DNA from: CAZWAP01 sp964632005
GTDB lineage: Bacteria; Planctomycetota; Phycisphaerae; Sedimentisphaerales; Anaerobacaceae
Direction: 5' to 3'
Length of the DNA stretch: 64,000 nucleotides
NCBI GenBank assembly: GCA_964632005.1
Contig: CAZWAP010000007.1
Span: forward strand, 1 to 64,000
The notes under the pieces are model-generated. The model was not told the DNA's origin. It was given only the letters and a program-made list of their open reading frames with translations, and did no database searches. How positions within the stretch are numbered: position 1 is the first letter of the stretch; the number at the start of each line of letters is the position of its first letter. The position numbers and the translations under genes were made by a program. Positions 8,878 to 17,439 of the stretch are shown here, piece after piece.

Positions 8878-10221
8878 TTACAGGTGCCAGGGACTGCGCA
8901 TAGGTCTTGAGATAAGTCTATTGGCCTCCGGGTCGTTTATGAACTGTTCGCGTTGCGGGTCCCATTTGAGCTTTCTGCCGAGGCGCATCGCGATGTCGCC
9001 CAAGAGGCAGACGGTGCAGGAGCGGTGGGCGATCTCGGCCGGGGCGACGGTTTGCTTGCGTGACCTGACACACTCGTAGAAATTGGCCTTGTGGTTGGTG
9101 CTTTCGTAGAGGTGGATCTCGTTTGGCTTTATGGTTGAGCTCAGGAGGGACTTAGGATTTGCGTCGATCCGTCCTCGCGTGACGAAGACCCAGCCTTCGG
9201 TGCCCTCGAAGAGTACGCCCTCTTTGTTTTTCTTAGTGTCTGCGCAGATGAGCTTGAGTGCGTTTTGGTAGGTATATTCTATGCGGAAGGGCCCGTGGAC
9301 ATCCCAGAGGCCGTCCTTTGGGAACTGTGCCTGGCCCTGGATTTCGACGGGTCCTGTGTACTCGGTTCCCATTCCCCACTGGGCGATGTCGTTGTGGTGG
9401 CTGCCCCAGCCGGTGATCATACCTGCGCCGTAGTCTGAGATTCTCAGCCAGCCTGGGCGGCCGTAGCCGTTTTGTGGATGTACCCTTTTCTCAGTATAGG
9501 GTGCCCAGGGAGCGGGGCCGAGCCAGAAGTCGTAATTTAGCTGGGTGGGGACCGGCATTGGGGCGGTAGGGTCTGTGCCTGGGTCAACTCCGATGCCGAC
9601 CCTGACGGTTTTGAGGCGGCCTATGCGTCCGTTGCGGACCAGCTCACAGGCGAATCTGAATCGCGTGTCGGAGCGTTGCTGGCTGCCGACCTGGAAGATC
9701 CGGCCGTATCGGCGGACCGTGTCGGCGAGGGCGCGTCCTTCCTGGATGGTGAGGCTAAGCGGTTTTTGCAGGAAGATGTCTTTGCCGGTGCGGGCTGCAG
9801 CGATGGCGGGCAGGACGTGCCAGTGGTCTGGGGTGGCGATCTGTACGGCGTCGATGTCGTGGCGTTCGAGCAGGTCTCTAAAGTCCTGGTAGGGGGTGCA
9901 GCCGGTGTAGGTGCCGGAAGCGGTTCGCTCGGCGTACCACGCCTCGACCATCTGCTTGGCGTTGTTGAGTCGTTTGGCGTCGACGTCGCAGACAGCGACG
10001 ACCCGGACCTGCTTGAAGCCGAGTGCTTCCCGGAGGTCGCCGCGACCCATTCGTCCGACGCCGATGCACCCTACGTTGATCCGCTCACTCGGGGCTTGGT
10101 CGCCGAATACCGAGGCCGGGAGGATTGTCGGGGTCAACAGGGCGGCGGTTGCGGCGGCGGAATTTCTCAGGAACTGGCGTCTTGTGGGCTTGTTCGGTTG
10201 TTTAGGTTGTGTTTTGTTCAT
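8878..10221 (-). CDS. Gfo/Idh/MocA-family oxidoreductase with Tat signal
   Basis: This 447-residue NAD(P)-dependent oxidoreductase carries a twin-arginine export signal (TRRQFLRN, residues 13-20, followed by an Ala/Leu-rich stretch). The Rossmann motif GCIGVGRMG starts near residue 51, the lysine-containing motif is QKPLS, and the C-terminal alpha/beta domain contains the metal-independent substrate block GWGSHHNDIAQWG. Such Tat-exported members are abundant in planctomycetes and probably oxidise or epimerise sugars outside the cytoplasm with tightly bound cofactor. It sits between the remnant of a second copy (10265-10561) and the DUF6807 gene, all co-directional. The substrate is unknown. 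Confidence 0.92.
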   Translation of the reverse strand: MNKTQPKQPNKPTRRQFLRNSAAATAALLTPTILPASVFGDQAPSERINVGCIGVGRMGRGDLREALGFKQVRVVAVCDVDAKRLNNAKQMVEAWYAERTASGTYTGCTPYQDFRDLLERHDIDAVQIATPDHWHVLPAIAAARTGKDIFLQKPLSLTIQEGRALADTVRRYGRIFQVGSQQRSDTRFRFACELVRNGRIGRLKTVRVGIGVDPGTDPTAPMPVPTQLNYDFWLGPAPWAPYTEKRVHPQNGYGRPGWLRISDYGAGMITGWGSHHNDIAQWGMGTEYTGPVEIQGQAQFPKDGLWDVHGPFRIEYTYQNALKLICADTKKNKEGVLFEGTEGWVFVTRGRIDANPKSLLSSTIKPNEIHLYESTNHKANFYECVRSRKQTVAPAEIAHRSCTVCLLGDIAMRLGRKLKWDPQREQFINDPEANRLISRPMRSPWHL

Positions 10222-10264
10222 AGTGTTTACCTGATTATCGGATTAGTCAGTTACCGGTTACGAG

Positions 10265-10561
10265 CTACAATCGCCAGGGGCTGCGGAGGGGTCTGTGGAG
10301 CAGCCTGTTGGCGGAGGCGTCGTTTGTAAAACGTTCGGCGTCGGGGAATCCGAGAAAGGTCTTGAGGTTGGAGTAATAGGCCTGCCGGCCGACGCCGATC
10401 ATTGCCATGGTGATCCGTTCGCTGGGGGCGTGGGGGGCGAAGACGGATGGAGGGACGATGGCGGGGCCGAGCAACGCTGTGGTCGCAGCGAGGGCGGCCG
10501 ACGTTTTCAAGAATCGTCGCCGAGCTTCGCAGGGCGGCGTGGCGTTGTTTTTTTCCTGCAT
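10265..10561 (-). pseudogene. Internally deleted Gfo/Idh oxidoreductase remnant
   Basis: A 98-codon frame joins two separate ends of a Gfo/Idh protein. Codons 1-72 give a twin-arginine signal (CEARRRFLKT), a hydrophobic stretch, the SERITMAMIGVGR Rossmann start and LKTFLGFPD. Immediately afterwards the frame reads AERFTNDASANRLLHRPLRSPWRL, which parallels the extreme C terminus of the neighbouring intact gene (ANRLISRPMRSPWHL). About 350 residues, including most of the nucleotide-binding and all of the substrate domain, are missing, yet the frame is preserved. It is therefore either an in-frame deletion derivative or an assembly collapse. It could still yield a small exported peptide, but not an oxidoreductase. 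Confidence 0.85.
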
Positions 10562-10814
10562 CGGATTTCCACCTTCTTACCCGGGCCGGGAGATCGGCCG
10601 GGCCAGTCATTCGGCCAAGATGTTAGCAAATCGACTCGGCCGGGGCAACGCGAATTTGCTCGTGGGTGAAGTTTGCGGCGGCCTTGATTGGTTGCCCAGG
10701 CGCGCAGGTACCGGGGATGCTTATCGGGAGGGGGACGGACGAGCAGGGGGCCGGGCGTGGTCGGGCGGTCCGGCGTACAGGAGACGGTTCGGCTCCGGAG
10801 GTCAGGCAGGGGTG

Positions 10815-11783
10815 TCAGAATTGTCCGTGGAACCTGTCTGCGTTTTCCTTCGTTATCGGGGGACACTCAATCGGGTAGGCCTTTTCCAGCCGTTCGCCGT
10901 GGAGGTATCGCACGGCCAAGCGTATTGCCATACGACCTTCTTTTTCGGGTTGCTGGTAGCTCGTGCCGGTGATTTTGCCGGTCTTGACAGCCTCGATGGC
11001 TTCCTGGCTGCCGCCGACGCCGACGATGGCGACGTCGGTTCGGCCGGCCTTGATACACGCATCGGCGGCGGCTATGGCGAAGTTGTCTCCCTGGGCGAAG
11101 ATGCCCTTGAGCTGAGGGTACTTTCCGAGCAGGGTGAGTGTCTCTTGGATGGCCTTTCCGCGGTCTCCGCCGTGGGGGACCCGGGCGAGGATTTTGACCC
11201 CCGGGTAGTCCTTCAAGACGTCACGCAGGGCTTTTGAGCGGAGGATTTCAGGGCCCGTACCGAGGTGCTGGTGGAGTTCGACGATACCTCCGTTGCGGCC
11301 GATGGCCTCGACCAGGATCTTTGCCGATGCGACCGCACCCTGGTAGGTGTCGGTGCCGGTGTAACAGACGTAATCGCAACCGTCGCCGATTTCGCGGTTG
11401 ACAATGATGACGGGTATCCCTGCGCGGTTAAGTGCCTGGATGCCCTTTACGAGGGGCTCTTTTTTCATAGGCACAACGCAGGCGATGTCGACCTTTCTTG
11501 CGATCAGTTCCTGGATCTGCTGAATCTGGCGGACGGGGTCCTCGTTTGCGTTCATAATCGTCACGTGTGCTCCGAGCTTTCTGGCCTCGTCGATTGCTCC
11601 GAGGCGCATATTCTGCCAGTACGGATGGTCGAGCGTCATACAAAAGCCGATCTGATATTTTTTCTTTTCGTGGGCATTAGGGTCGCGGGCGGGTTCTTCT
11701 TTTGGCCGGCACGCGGTTATGGCCGAGAGGCACAATGCCAGCAACGCCCAGATTGCCTTTTGTCTTAACGGGTGTCGTGCCAT
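10815..11783 (-). CDS. Ribose-type ABC transporter, substrate-binding lipoprotein
   Basis: This 322-residue periplasmic binding protein of the RbsB/XylF class (Peripla_BP_4) captures a monosaccharide or similar small polyol. It has a lipoprotein signal peptide with lipobox LSAITAC (Cys25). Mature-domain landmarks are IGFCMTLDHPYWQ, a hinge-region VVPMKKEPLVKGI block and IFAQGDNFAIAAADA. The stop lies two bases before nothing else on this strand; upstream the permease gene ends two bases before the ATG, so the ATPase, permease and binding protein form one operon with the usual gene set for CUT2 importers. Ligand specificity cannot be read from sequence; neighbouring rhamnose mutarotases suggest a deoxyhexose. 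Confidence 0.9.
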   Translation of the reverse strand: MARHPLRQKAIWALLALCLSAITACRPKEEPARDPNAHEKKKYQIGFCMTLDHPYWQNMRLGAIDEARKLGAHVTIMNANEDPVRQIQQIQELIARKVDIACVVPMKKEPLVKGIQALNRAGIPVIIVNREIGDGCDYVCYTGTDTYQGAVASAKILVEAIGRNGGIVELHQHLGTGPEILRSKALRDVLKDYPGVKILARVPHGGDRGKAIQETLTLLGKYPQLKGIFAQGDNFAIAAADACIKAGRTDVAIVGVGGSQEAIEAVKTGKITGTSYQQPEKEGRMAIRLAVRYLHGERLEKAYPIECPPITKENADRFHGQF

Positions 11784-11785
11784 AT

Positions 11786-12826
11786 CTACCTCCTTGAGGT
11801 CTTTCTGCGGACAAGGACATCGATAGAGACCACAACAAGTATAATCAATCCTCTCACGATTTTTCGTGATTCTTCGTTCACTCCAAACTGGGCCAGGAGA
11901 TTCTCGATGACCGCCAGGAGGAGCAGGCCGTTGAGCGTATAGAGCAGTCCGCCGGTGCCTCCTCCAAGTGGGGTGCCTCCGACGATGACGCTGGCGATGA
12001 CGAGCAGTTCGAGGCCGAGGTAGCTTGCCGCCTGTGCGGTACTGGACATCCCGACGTAGATAACTGCAGCAATCGAACAGGTCAGGCCGCAGATGGCGTA
12101 GGTAAGGGTTTTTACGAGATTCGTGTTTATTCCCGCCAGCCAGGCTGCATTCTCGTTGCCGCCGATACAGTAGACATAATGGCCGAATCGGGTGTACCGG
12201 AGCAGGTACAGGGCGACGAGGAAGACGCCGAGGAAGATAAGGATGGGAATGGTAATTCGGTTGGGCTGGTTTCCGCCGGTCAGCGTGATACCCCCCCAGT
12301 AGATTTTTCCGAAGGCGTCGCTTATGGAGAGGGGGACCATAATGGTCTGGCCGCCGCCGGTGAGGATCAGGGCGAGGCCTCGGAAAATCAGCATGGTGCT
12401 GAGTGTTACAACGAACGGATTAACACCGACATAGGCAATGACCGCGCCGTTGAACAGGCCCAGTGCGGCACCGACTGCGGCTGCGACCAGCACGGCGGCA
12501 CTTACGGCGAGCCAGGGCGGCGCCTGGGCGCAGGCCTGGAGCAGCAGCACGACCACGACACTGCAGACCGCCGTGGTCGAGGCGACTGAGAGGTCGAAGC
12601 CCCCGCCGACCATAACGAACGTCATCCCGCAGGCGATGATACCGAGGCAGGCTGCGTTTGTCAGGAGATTGTCAACTATGTTGGTCCAGGTGAAGAAGGT
12701 CTCGGTGCGGACGGCGGAGATCGCGCAGAGGATGAGCATCAAGAGGAAGACGGAGGCGGACTGGAGGAGTCTGTAGGAGACCCTCTGGTGGGCGTGCTTG
12801 TGCGAAGCGTTGCTGTTGGGATTCAT
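11786..12826 (-). CDS. Ribose-type ABC transporter permease
   Basis: An integral membrane permease of the RbsC/XylH type (346 residues) with about 8-10 hydrophobic helices. The diagnostic stretches are NAACLGIIACGMTFVMVGGGFDLSV near residues 57-81 and the GGTPLGGGTGG EAA-like loop around 285-295. It forms the channel with the upstream ATPase, whose stop overlaps this start by four bases, and is followed two bases later by the binding lipoprotein. The N terminus has an unusual polar extension (HKHAHQRV) before the first helix. Confidence 0.93.
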   Translation of the reverse strand: MNPNSNASHKHAHQRVSYRLLQSASVFLLMLILCAISAVRTETFFTWTNIVDNLLTNAACLGIIACGMTFVMVGGGFDLSVASTTAVCSVVVVLLLQACAQAPPWLAVSAAVLVAAAVGAALGLFNGAVIAYVGVNPFVVTLSTMLIFRGLALILTGGGQTIMVPLSISDAFGKIYWGGITLTGGNQPNRITIPILIFLGVFLVALYLLRYTRFGHYVYCIGGNENAAWLAGINTNLVKTLTYAICGLTCSIAAVIYVGMSSTAQAASYLGLELLVIASVIVGGTPLGGGTGGLLYTLNGLLLLAVIENLLAQFGVNEESRKIVRGLIILVVVSIDVLVRRKTSRR

Positions 12827-14331
12827 TCAGGAGCCCCTTGCTCGCAGGCGGCGAAGACTGCATCGACACTGGTCCGGCGTCCGTTCAACCGGTCGACGAT
12901 TCTGCCGGCCCGGAGGACGATAATGCGGTCGGCGAGGTTCACCAGCTCGACGAACTCAGATGAGATCAAGATGATTCCGCACCCCTCGCATGCAAGGTCC
13001 ATTATTAGCCTGTATATCTGGGCCTTGGTTCCGACGTCGATTCCCTGGGTTGGCTCGTCGAAGATAATGACCTTCGGCTGGACACAGAGCCAGCGGCCCA
13101 CTATAACCTTTTGCTGATTGCCCCCGCTGAGGAGCTCGACCTGGGTTTGTGGTTTGTCGGGGACGATGCGCATTTTTTTTATCATTCCTGTGGCATTTGC
13201 GTGGAGCCGGCGGGGCGATAGGAAACCTCCGGCCCCTGAGAGGCGGTCGAGGACGCCGATACCGAGATTGACGGCCACCGAGCGTCCGTGGATATTGCCA
13301 TCCTGATTTCGGTCTTCGGGGATCATTCCGATACCGAGGGCCTTCGCCCGCCTGGGTCGTTTCGGGCGGAAGCGCGTGCCGGCGATCTCGCAGGAGCCGA
13401 GAGCTTTATCGGCCCCGAAGATTGCGCGGGCAATCTCTGTTCTGCCGGACCCGACGAGGCCGGCAATCCCCAGTATCTCGCCTTTGCGCAGTTCGAAGGA
13501 GATATCGCTGAACGCGCCGGGCCGAGTCAACCCTGCTACCTTCAGCAGCACGTCGCCGGGCTTATTCTTTCTTTGGGGGAACATCTCCTGGAGCGTTCGC
13601 CCCAACATCATCTCGCTCAAGCCGAGGATGGTGCACTGGCCGATCTCCATAGACCCGACCACCCGCCCGTCGCGCAGCACAGTTACCCGGTCAGCAATTT
13701 CAAAGAGCTCTGCGAGTCGATGGGAGATATAGACTATAGCTATGCCGGCGGCCTTCAAATCCCGGATAACGGAGAAGAGTCTCGCGACATCTTCTCGGCC
13801 GAGACAGGCGGTCGGCTCGTCAAAGACCAGTACGCGGACATCCTTGCGCATCGCGTGGGCGATCTCGACCATGCACTGGCGGGCCCTGCTGAGATTGCCG
13901 ACCTTTTCGTTGAGCGGCAGGTCGAAGCCGAATCGGTCGAGCACGGCCTGTGCTTCTGCGCGGAGCCTGGCCCTGTCGATAGTGCCCGGCATCCTGCCTG
14001 GGGGCTCACGACCGAGCATAATATTCTCTGCGACGGTCATATTGGGCAGGACGCTGAGCTCCTGGTAAATGACGCCGACGCCGAGCTTCAGTACATCCCG
14101 GGGGTTTTCGAGTCTTACGTGGCGTGCCCGGACCGTTATCTGGCCGAGGTAGTCGTCAAACCTTCCGGCCAGGACATTGACAAGCGTTGATTTGCCTGCG
14201 CCGTTCTCGCCGATGAGGGCGTGGACCTGGCCTTGGTGGACGTCGAAATCGACGCGGTCGAGGGCGCGGACACCGGAGAACTCCTTCACGATCCCGCGCA
14301 TCTGTAGGATGGGTTGGTTTTGAGCGTGCAT
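12823..14331 (-). CDS. Sugar ABC transporter ATPase, double NBD (RbsA/MglA type)
   Basis: This 502-residue tandem ATPase energises a CUT2 sugar importer. The first domain has Walker A GENGAGKST (41-49), the degenerate signature LSRARQCMVE and Walker B VLVFDEPTA. The second has the customary degenerate Walker A (GLVGSGRTE), signature LSGGNQQKV and Walker B VIIFDEPTQGID. Length and the degenerate second P-loop are standard for the family. It is co-transcribed with the permease (four-base overlap) and follows the URO-D-like gene by 14 bases, so import and the URO-D/mutarotase functions probably serve one pathway. Confidence 0.95.
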   Translation of the reverse strand: MHAQNQPILQMRGIVKEFSGVRALDRVDFDVHQGQVHALIGENGAGKSTLVNVLAGRFDDYLGQITVRARHVRLENPRDVLKLGVGVIYQELSVLPNMTVAENIMLGREPPGRMPGTIDRARLRAEAQAVLDRFGFDLPLNEKVGNLSRARQCMVEIAHAMRKDVRVLVFDEPTACLGREDVARLFSVIRDLKAAGIAIVYISHRLAELFEIADRVTVLRDGRVVGSMEIGQCTILGLSEMMLGRTLQEMFPQRKNKPGDVLLKVAGLTRPGAFSDISFELRKGEILGIAGLVGSGRTEIARAIFGADKALGSCEIAGTRFRPKRPRRAKALGIGMIPEDRNQDGNIHGRSVAVNLGIGVLDRLSGAGGFLSPRRLHANATGMIKKMRIVPDKPQTQVELLSGGNQQKVIVGRWLCVQPKVIIFDEPTQGIDVGTKAQIYRLIMDLACEGCGIILISSEFVELVNLADRIIVLRAGRIVDRLNGRRTSVDAVFAACEQGAPE

Positions 14332-14345
14332 AACGTCTATCGCGG

Positions 14346-15392
14346 CTATGGGTCGTAGAGGCCGAATTCGCGGACGGTTTCGAACATCGTGATAACGTTT
14401 TCCAGGGGGGTTTCTTCGAGGATGGAGTCGTGGCTTGCGCCGGCGACGTATCCGCCGCCTGGCATCATTATTTCGAGGACCTTGCGTGTCTCGCGGCGGA
14501 CGCTTTCCGGGGTGCCGTTGATCAACACGTGATGGGAGTCGATAGCGCCGTTGAACACGATTCTGTGGCCGTACTCGGCTTTAAGGGTTTGCAGGTCCAT
14601 GCCGCGGCAGTTTGGCTGGACGGCGTGCAGCGCGTCGAGAGCGGCGTCCACCATCAAGGGGATCAGGGGCGCGAATCCTCCACAACAGTGGAGCTGGACC
14701 TTGAGGTTGTATGAATGTCCGAGGTCAATGAGGCGTCGGAGGTGTGGCAGGATAAACCTGGCGAACTGATTGGGGCCGACCAAAGGCCCGGTCTGACCGC
14801 CGAAATCGTTTCCTATGAAGAATATATCTATCACATCGGCGGCGGCGTCGAATATCCGCTGGTTGACCGCGAGGTAGTAGTCGACGATGTGCTGGAGGAC
14901 GGCCTCGACGATTTCTGGCTGGCTGTACATCTTGACGTACATATTCTCCATACCGAGCAGGTCGATCGCGTCGTGCCAGAATGGGGACCAGTCGCCGCCG
15001 AGGATGGCGTAATTTTCCTTGTAGGGCTCGGCGTCGGCGTGTATGCGCGAGACATCGATCCATTCGGGGTCTGGCCAGGGGTAGTCGTGGATCTGTCTGA
15101 GGGTTGCGTCGGCAAGGGGGTGGCTCATCGGCTGGCCATATCCCATCCCGTGTCGTTCTACGCCGAAGACCGTCCGCGAGACAGCGCCTTCGGACAGTTC
15201 ATACTCGGGGCCTTTATACAGGGCGTAGACTCTTCTAAAATCATCGCCGAACTTCAGCCGCAGGCCCTCATCATCCAGGTTAAGCTCTGCCTTGGCCTTG
15301 GCCCAGAACTCTTCCGATGCCCCGCACCAGCAGGGCACGCGGTCCGGTTCGGCGTGCTCAAAGGTCGTTAGGACTCTTTGCTTGGGTGTCAT
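14346..15392 (-). CDS. URO-D superfamily protein, MtaA-like zinc-site type (copy 3)
   Basis: This 348-residue protein of the uroporphyrinogen decarboxylase superfamily starts at the ATG at 15392 (MTPKQRVLTTFEH), which overlaps the mutarotase stop by four bases. The TIM-barrel hallmarks EHAEPDRVP and DYPWPDP are present. The strand QLHCCGG carries the His-x-Cys-Gly zinc-ligand motif of cobalamin-dependent methyltransferases such as MtaA, and near the C terminus GGGYVAGASHD offers a His where MtaA has Cys. A role in heme synthesis is therefore unlikely. Such genes recur in planctomycete sugar loci, but the reaction is not established; methyl transfer from O-methylated sugars is one speculative option. 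Confidence 0.85.
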   Translation of the reverse strand: MTPKQRVLTTFEHAEPDRVPCWCGASEEFWAKAKAELNLDDEGLRLKFGDDFRRVYALYKGPEYELSEGAVSRTVFGVERHGMGYGQPMSHPLADATLRQIHDYPWPDPEWIDVSRIHADAEPYKENYAILGGDWSPFWHDAIDLLGMENMYVKMYSQPEIVEAVLQHIVDYYLAVNQRIFDAAADVIDIFFIGNDFGGQTGPLVGPNQFARFILPHLRRLIDLGHSYNLKVQLHCCGGFAPLIPLMVDAALDALHAVQPNCRGMDLQTLKAEYGHRIVFNGAIDSHHVLINGTPESVRRETRKVLEIMMPGGGYVAGASHDSILEETPLENVITMFETVREFGLYDP

Positions 15393-15712
15393 TCGCAGTG
15401 GAATACCTCTTCCATATTTGCCCAGAATTCGCCGGCGGCTCGGGTCTCCAGCGGCTCGAGGAGCGGCTTGCAGATATCCCACCACTTCCGAGTCGTCGGG
15501 TCCGCGGCCATCTTATCCATATCGGCGTGGAAATCCTTTCCTACATACTCGAAGTAGCTGAACAGCATATCGTCTTTGTGGTATATCGAGTAGTTTCTTA
15601 TGTTGCACTTTTTGATGGTCTGGAGGACGCCGGGCCATACATTCGCATGAAGGCGCTTGTATTCTTCGACGTTCTCGGGCTTGATTTTGACTACCATTCC
15701 ATAACGTTTCAT
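15389..15712 (-). CDS. rhaM: L-rhamnose mutarotase, cytoplasmic
   Basis: This 107-residue RhaM/DUF718 enzyme interconverts the alpha and beta anomers of L-rhamnose (or related 6-deoxysugars such as L-fucose). Residues equivalent to the E. coli active site are kept: Tyr18, His22 and the tandem tryptophans in RKWWDI. There is no signal peptide. Four-base overlaps with the genes on both sides show that it is translated together with two URO-D-like proteins. A second, lipoprotein copy lies 1.3 kb upstream. RhaM is normally embedded in rhamnose isomerase/kinase operons, none of which is visible here. Confidence 0.92.
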   Translation of the reverse strand: MKRYGMVVKIKPENVEEYKRLHANVWPGVLQTIKKCNIRNYSIYHKDDMLFSYFEYVGKDFHADMDKMAADPTTRKWWDICKPLLEPLETRAAGEFWANMEEVFHCE

Positions 15713-16890
15713 CGTGAGTCTCCCGACGTTCGGGCGTGGATGTCGCGGTCGTACTGGCCGAGTTCAAGGGGGTATTTGCCGTGCCGGCGGACAAGTTCGA
15801 TGAGATAGTCATACGTAGCCGGGTCGACGTTGTCGGGTATTGAGTGGTCTGACTGCAGGATAAAGCCACCGCCCTTGGCTGCGTTGAGCTTGGTAAGGAG
15901 TTCGTCTCTGATCTTCTGGCGGTCGTTGGTCGCCAGGACGCGCACATCTATGTTGCCGTTAAATGCCCAGCGCCGGCCGAACCGGCGTTTTAGCGCGACG
16001 ACGTCGAGGCCCGCCTTGGCCTCCAGCGGGTTGTAGGCGTCGACACCGGCTTCGATCATATCCTCGAAAACCTCCGAAGCGTCTCCGCAGCCGTGGTAAA
16101 TCGTCTTCAACCCGTTCTCGTGGGCTGCGTCGCATATCCGCTTGAGCTGGGGCTTGTAGACATCCCGCCAGTACTCCGGGGAAAACAACATTCCGTTGTC
16201 GTAGGCGATATCACCCCAGATGTAGATTCCGGCAAGCCTACGGCCGGCGGCGGCGATCTGCCCTTCGACGATCCCGACTGCAAAATCGCCCAGCCGCTCA
16301 ATGAACCTCGCCATTCGGCCGGGCTGCTCGGCCAGTTTGACCAGGAGGTTCTGCATACCGATAATGCGCCAGGCCATCTCCTGGGGCTCACAGACGCTGC
16401 CGAAGACGCAGAAGTCATCGGCGTATGCTTTGACGCGTTCGACGTAGGGGGGCAGGTCGAGGTTCAGTTCGTCGGCGACGGAGTTTATCTGGTCGTCTAT
16501 AGCCTCGAAGTAGCGTCTGTGGTCCTTTGGGTCGTCGAATTCCAGCGATTCGATCTGCTCGAAGGTTTTGACCTCGAAATCGAGGAATCTGGGCATCGGG
16601 TAGTTACCGCGGCGTTCGATTGTGGCGCCGAAGCCGGTCTTGACCACCTTTCGGGTATCGGTGTCTTCGAGCACGGTTACGCCGGTTATGTGGGGGTCCA
16701 TATTCGGCGTTATTACAACCAGGTCCAGGTCCCAGTGGCGATACGGGTCAAAATTCTCGCCCGGCTCGAGCTCGGACCTGGCCCTGCGGAGGAAATTCGT
16801 CCAGAAGAATTCGCCGACGGGGACTCTGTCAGGCTCTCGGTGCTCAAGTGCGGCAAGCACTCGCTGGGTTTTTTCGTGGGTGTTGGACAT
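15709..16890 (-). CDS. URO-D superfamily protein, MtaA-like zinc-site type (copy 2)
   Basis: The second of three URO-D-like proteins (393 residues from the ATG at 16890, chosen over a GTG two codons upstream because GGAG sits five bases before the ATG). The start EKTQRVLAALEHREPDRVP is typical of the superfamily. TIYHGCGD provides the His-x-Cys-Gly metal motif, NPLEAKAGLD and WAFNGNID are barrel strands, and GGGFILQSDHSIPD supplies a His near the third-ligand position. It diverges strongly from copies 1 and 3, so these are probably not recent duplicates. Its function is unknown; the sugar-locus context is shared with the mutarotases. Confidence 0.84.
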   Translation of the reverse strand: MSNTHEKTQRVLAALEHREPDRVPVGEFFWTNFLRRARSELEPGENFDPYRHWDLDLVVITPNMDPHITGVTVLEDTDTRKVVKTGFGATIERRGNYPMPRFLDFEVKTFEQIESLEFDDPKDHRRYFEAIDDQINSVADELNLDLPPYVERVKAYADDFCVFGSVCEPQEMAWRIIGMQNLLVKLAEQPGRMARFIERLGDFAVGIVEGQIAAAGRRLAGIYIWGDIAYDNGMLFSPEYWRDVYKPQLKRICDAAHENGLKTIYHGCGDASEVFEDMIEAGVDAYNPLEAKAGLDVVALKRRFGRRWAFNGNIDVRVLATNDRQKIRDELLTKLNAAKGGGFILQSDHSIPDNVDPATYDYLIELVRRHGKYPLELGQYDRDIHARTSGDSR

Positions 16891-16984
16891 ATTCACTCCA
16901 AACCAATTCTGCGTGGCGACCGGGCGAGCTTCCTTCTGGGGGTGTCTGCAGTCCTTCGGTGGCTCAGCGGGTCGGTTGGCAGGT

Positions 16985-17395
16985 TTAATCGGTGTGGAAG
17001 ACCTCCTCCATCCTCGCCCACCATTCGCCCGGCTGGCGATTCTTGAGCGGGACCTGGCAGGGTTTACAGAGGTCCCACCACTTCCGGGTAACCGGGTCTG
17101 CGGCCATTTTTTCCATATCGGCGTTGAAATCGTCGCCGGTGTACTCGAAGTAGGCGAACAAGTAGTGTCTGCCGTCGTCGAGCTGGTGGAGATAGATGGA
17201 GTAGTTTCTTATGTTGCAGTCTTTGATCGTCTTGAGGACTCCGGGCCAGACGGCGGCGTGGAGCTTCTTGTACTCGGTCATCTTTTCCTTCTTGAGCCCG
17301 AGCACCATGCCGTACCTTTCGACCTTCTGATGTGCACAGCCGAGGCCTGCGGTGCAAATTGCGGCCAGGGTAATAATCAACACGGCCTTGTTCAT
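16985..17395 (-). CDS. L-rhamnose mutarotase-like lipoprotein
   Basis: The frame is open 19 codons further upstream, but the start is fixed at 17395 by an AAGGAGG site eight bases before the ATG. From there, residues 1-20 form a lipoprotein signal (MNKAVLIITL, lipobox AGLGC, Cys20). The mature part is a complete RhaM domain with Tyr42, His46 and the tandem tryptophans in RKWWDL, about 45 percent similar by eye to the 107-residue neighbour. RhaM enzymes are ordinarily cytoplasmic. This copy is predicted to be membrane-anchored outside the cytoplasm and could present the preferred anomer to the importer. Export and activity are inferred. Confidence 0.85.
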   Translation of the reverse strand: MNKAVLIITLAAICTAGLGCAHQKVERYGMVLGLKKEKMTEYKKLHAAVWPGVLKTIKDCNIRNYSIYLHQLDDGRHYLFAYFEYTGDDFNADMEKMAADPVTRKWWDLCKPCQVPLKNRQPGEWWARMEEVFHTD

Positions 17396-17439
17396 TGCGT
17401 CAGCCTCCTTTTCAAACCATGGCTTCCATTTTTCGTATT

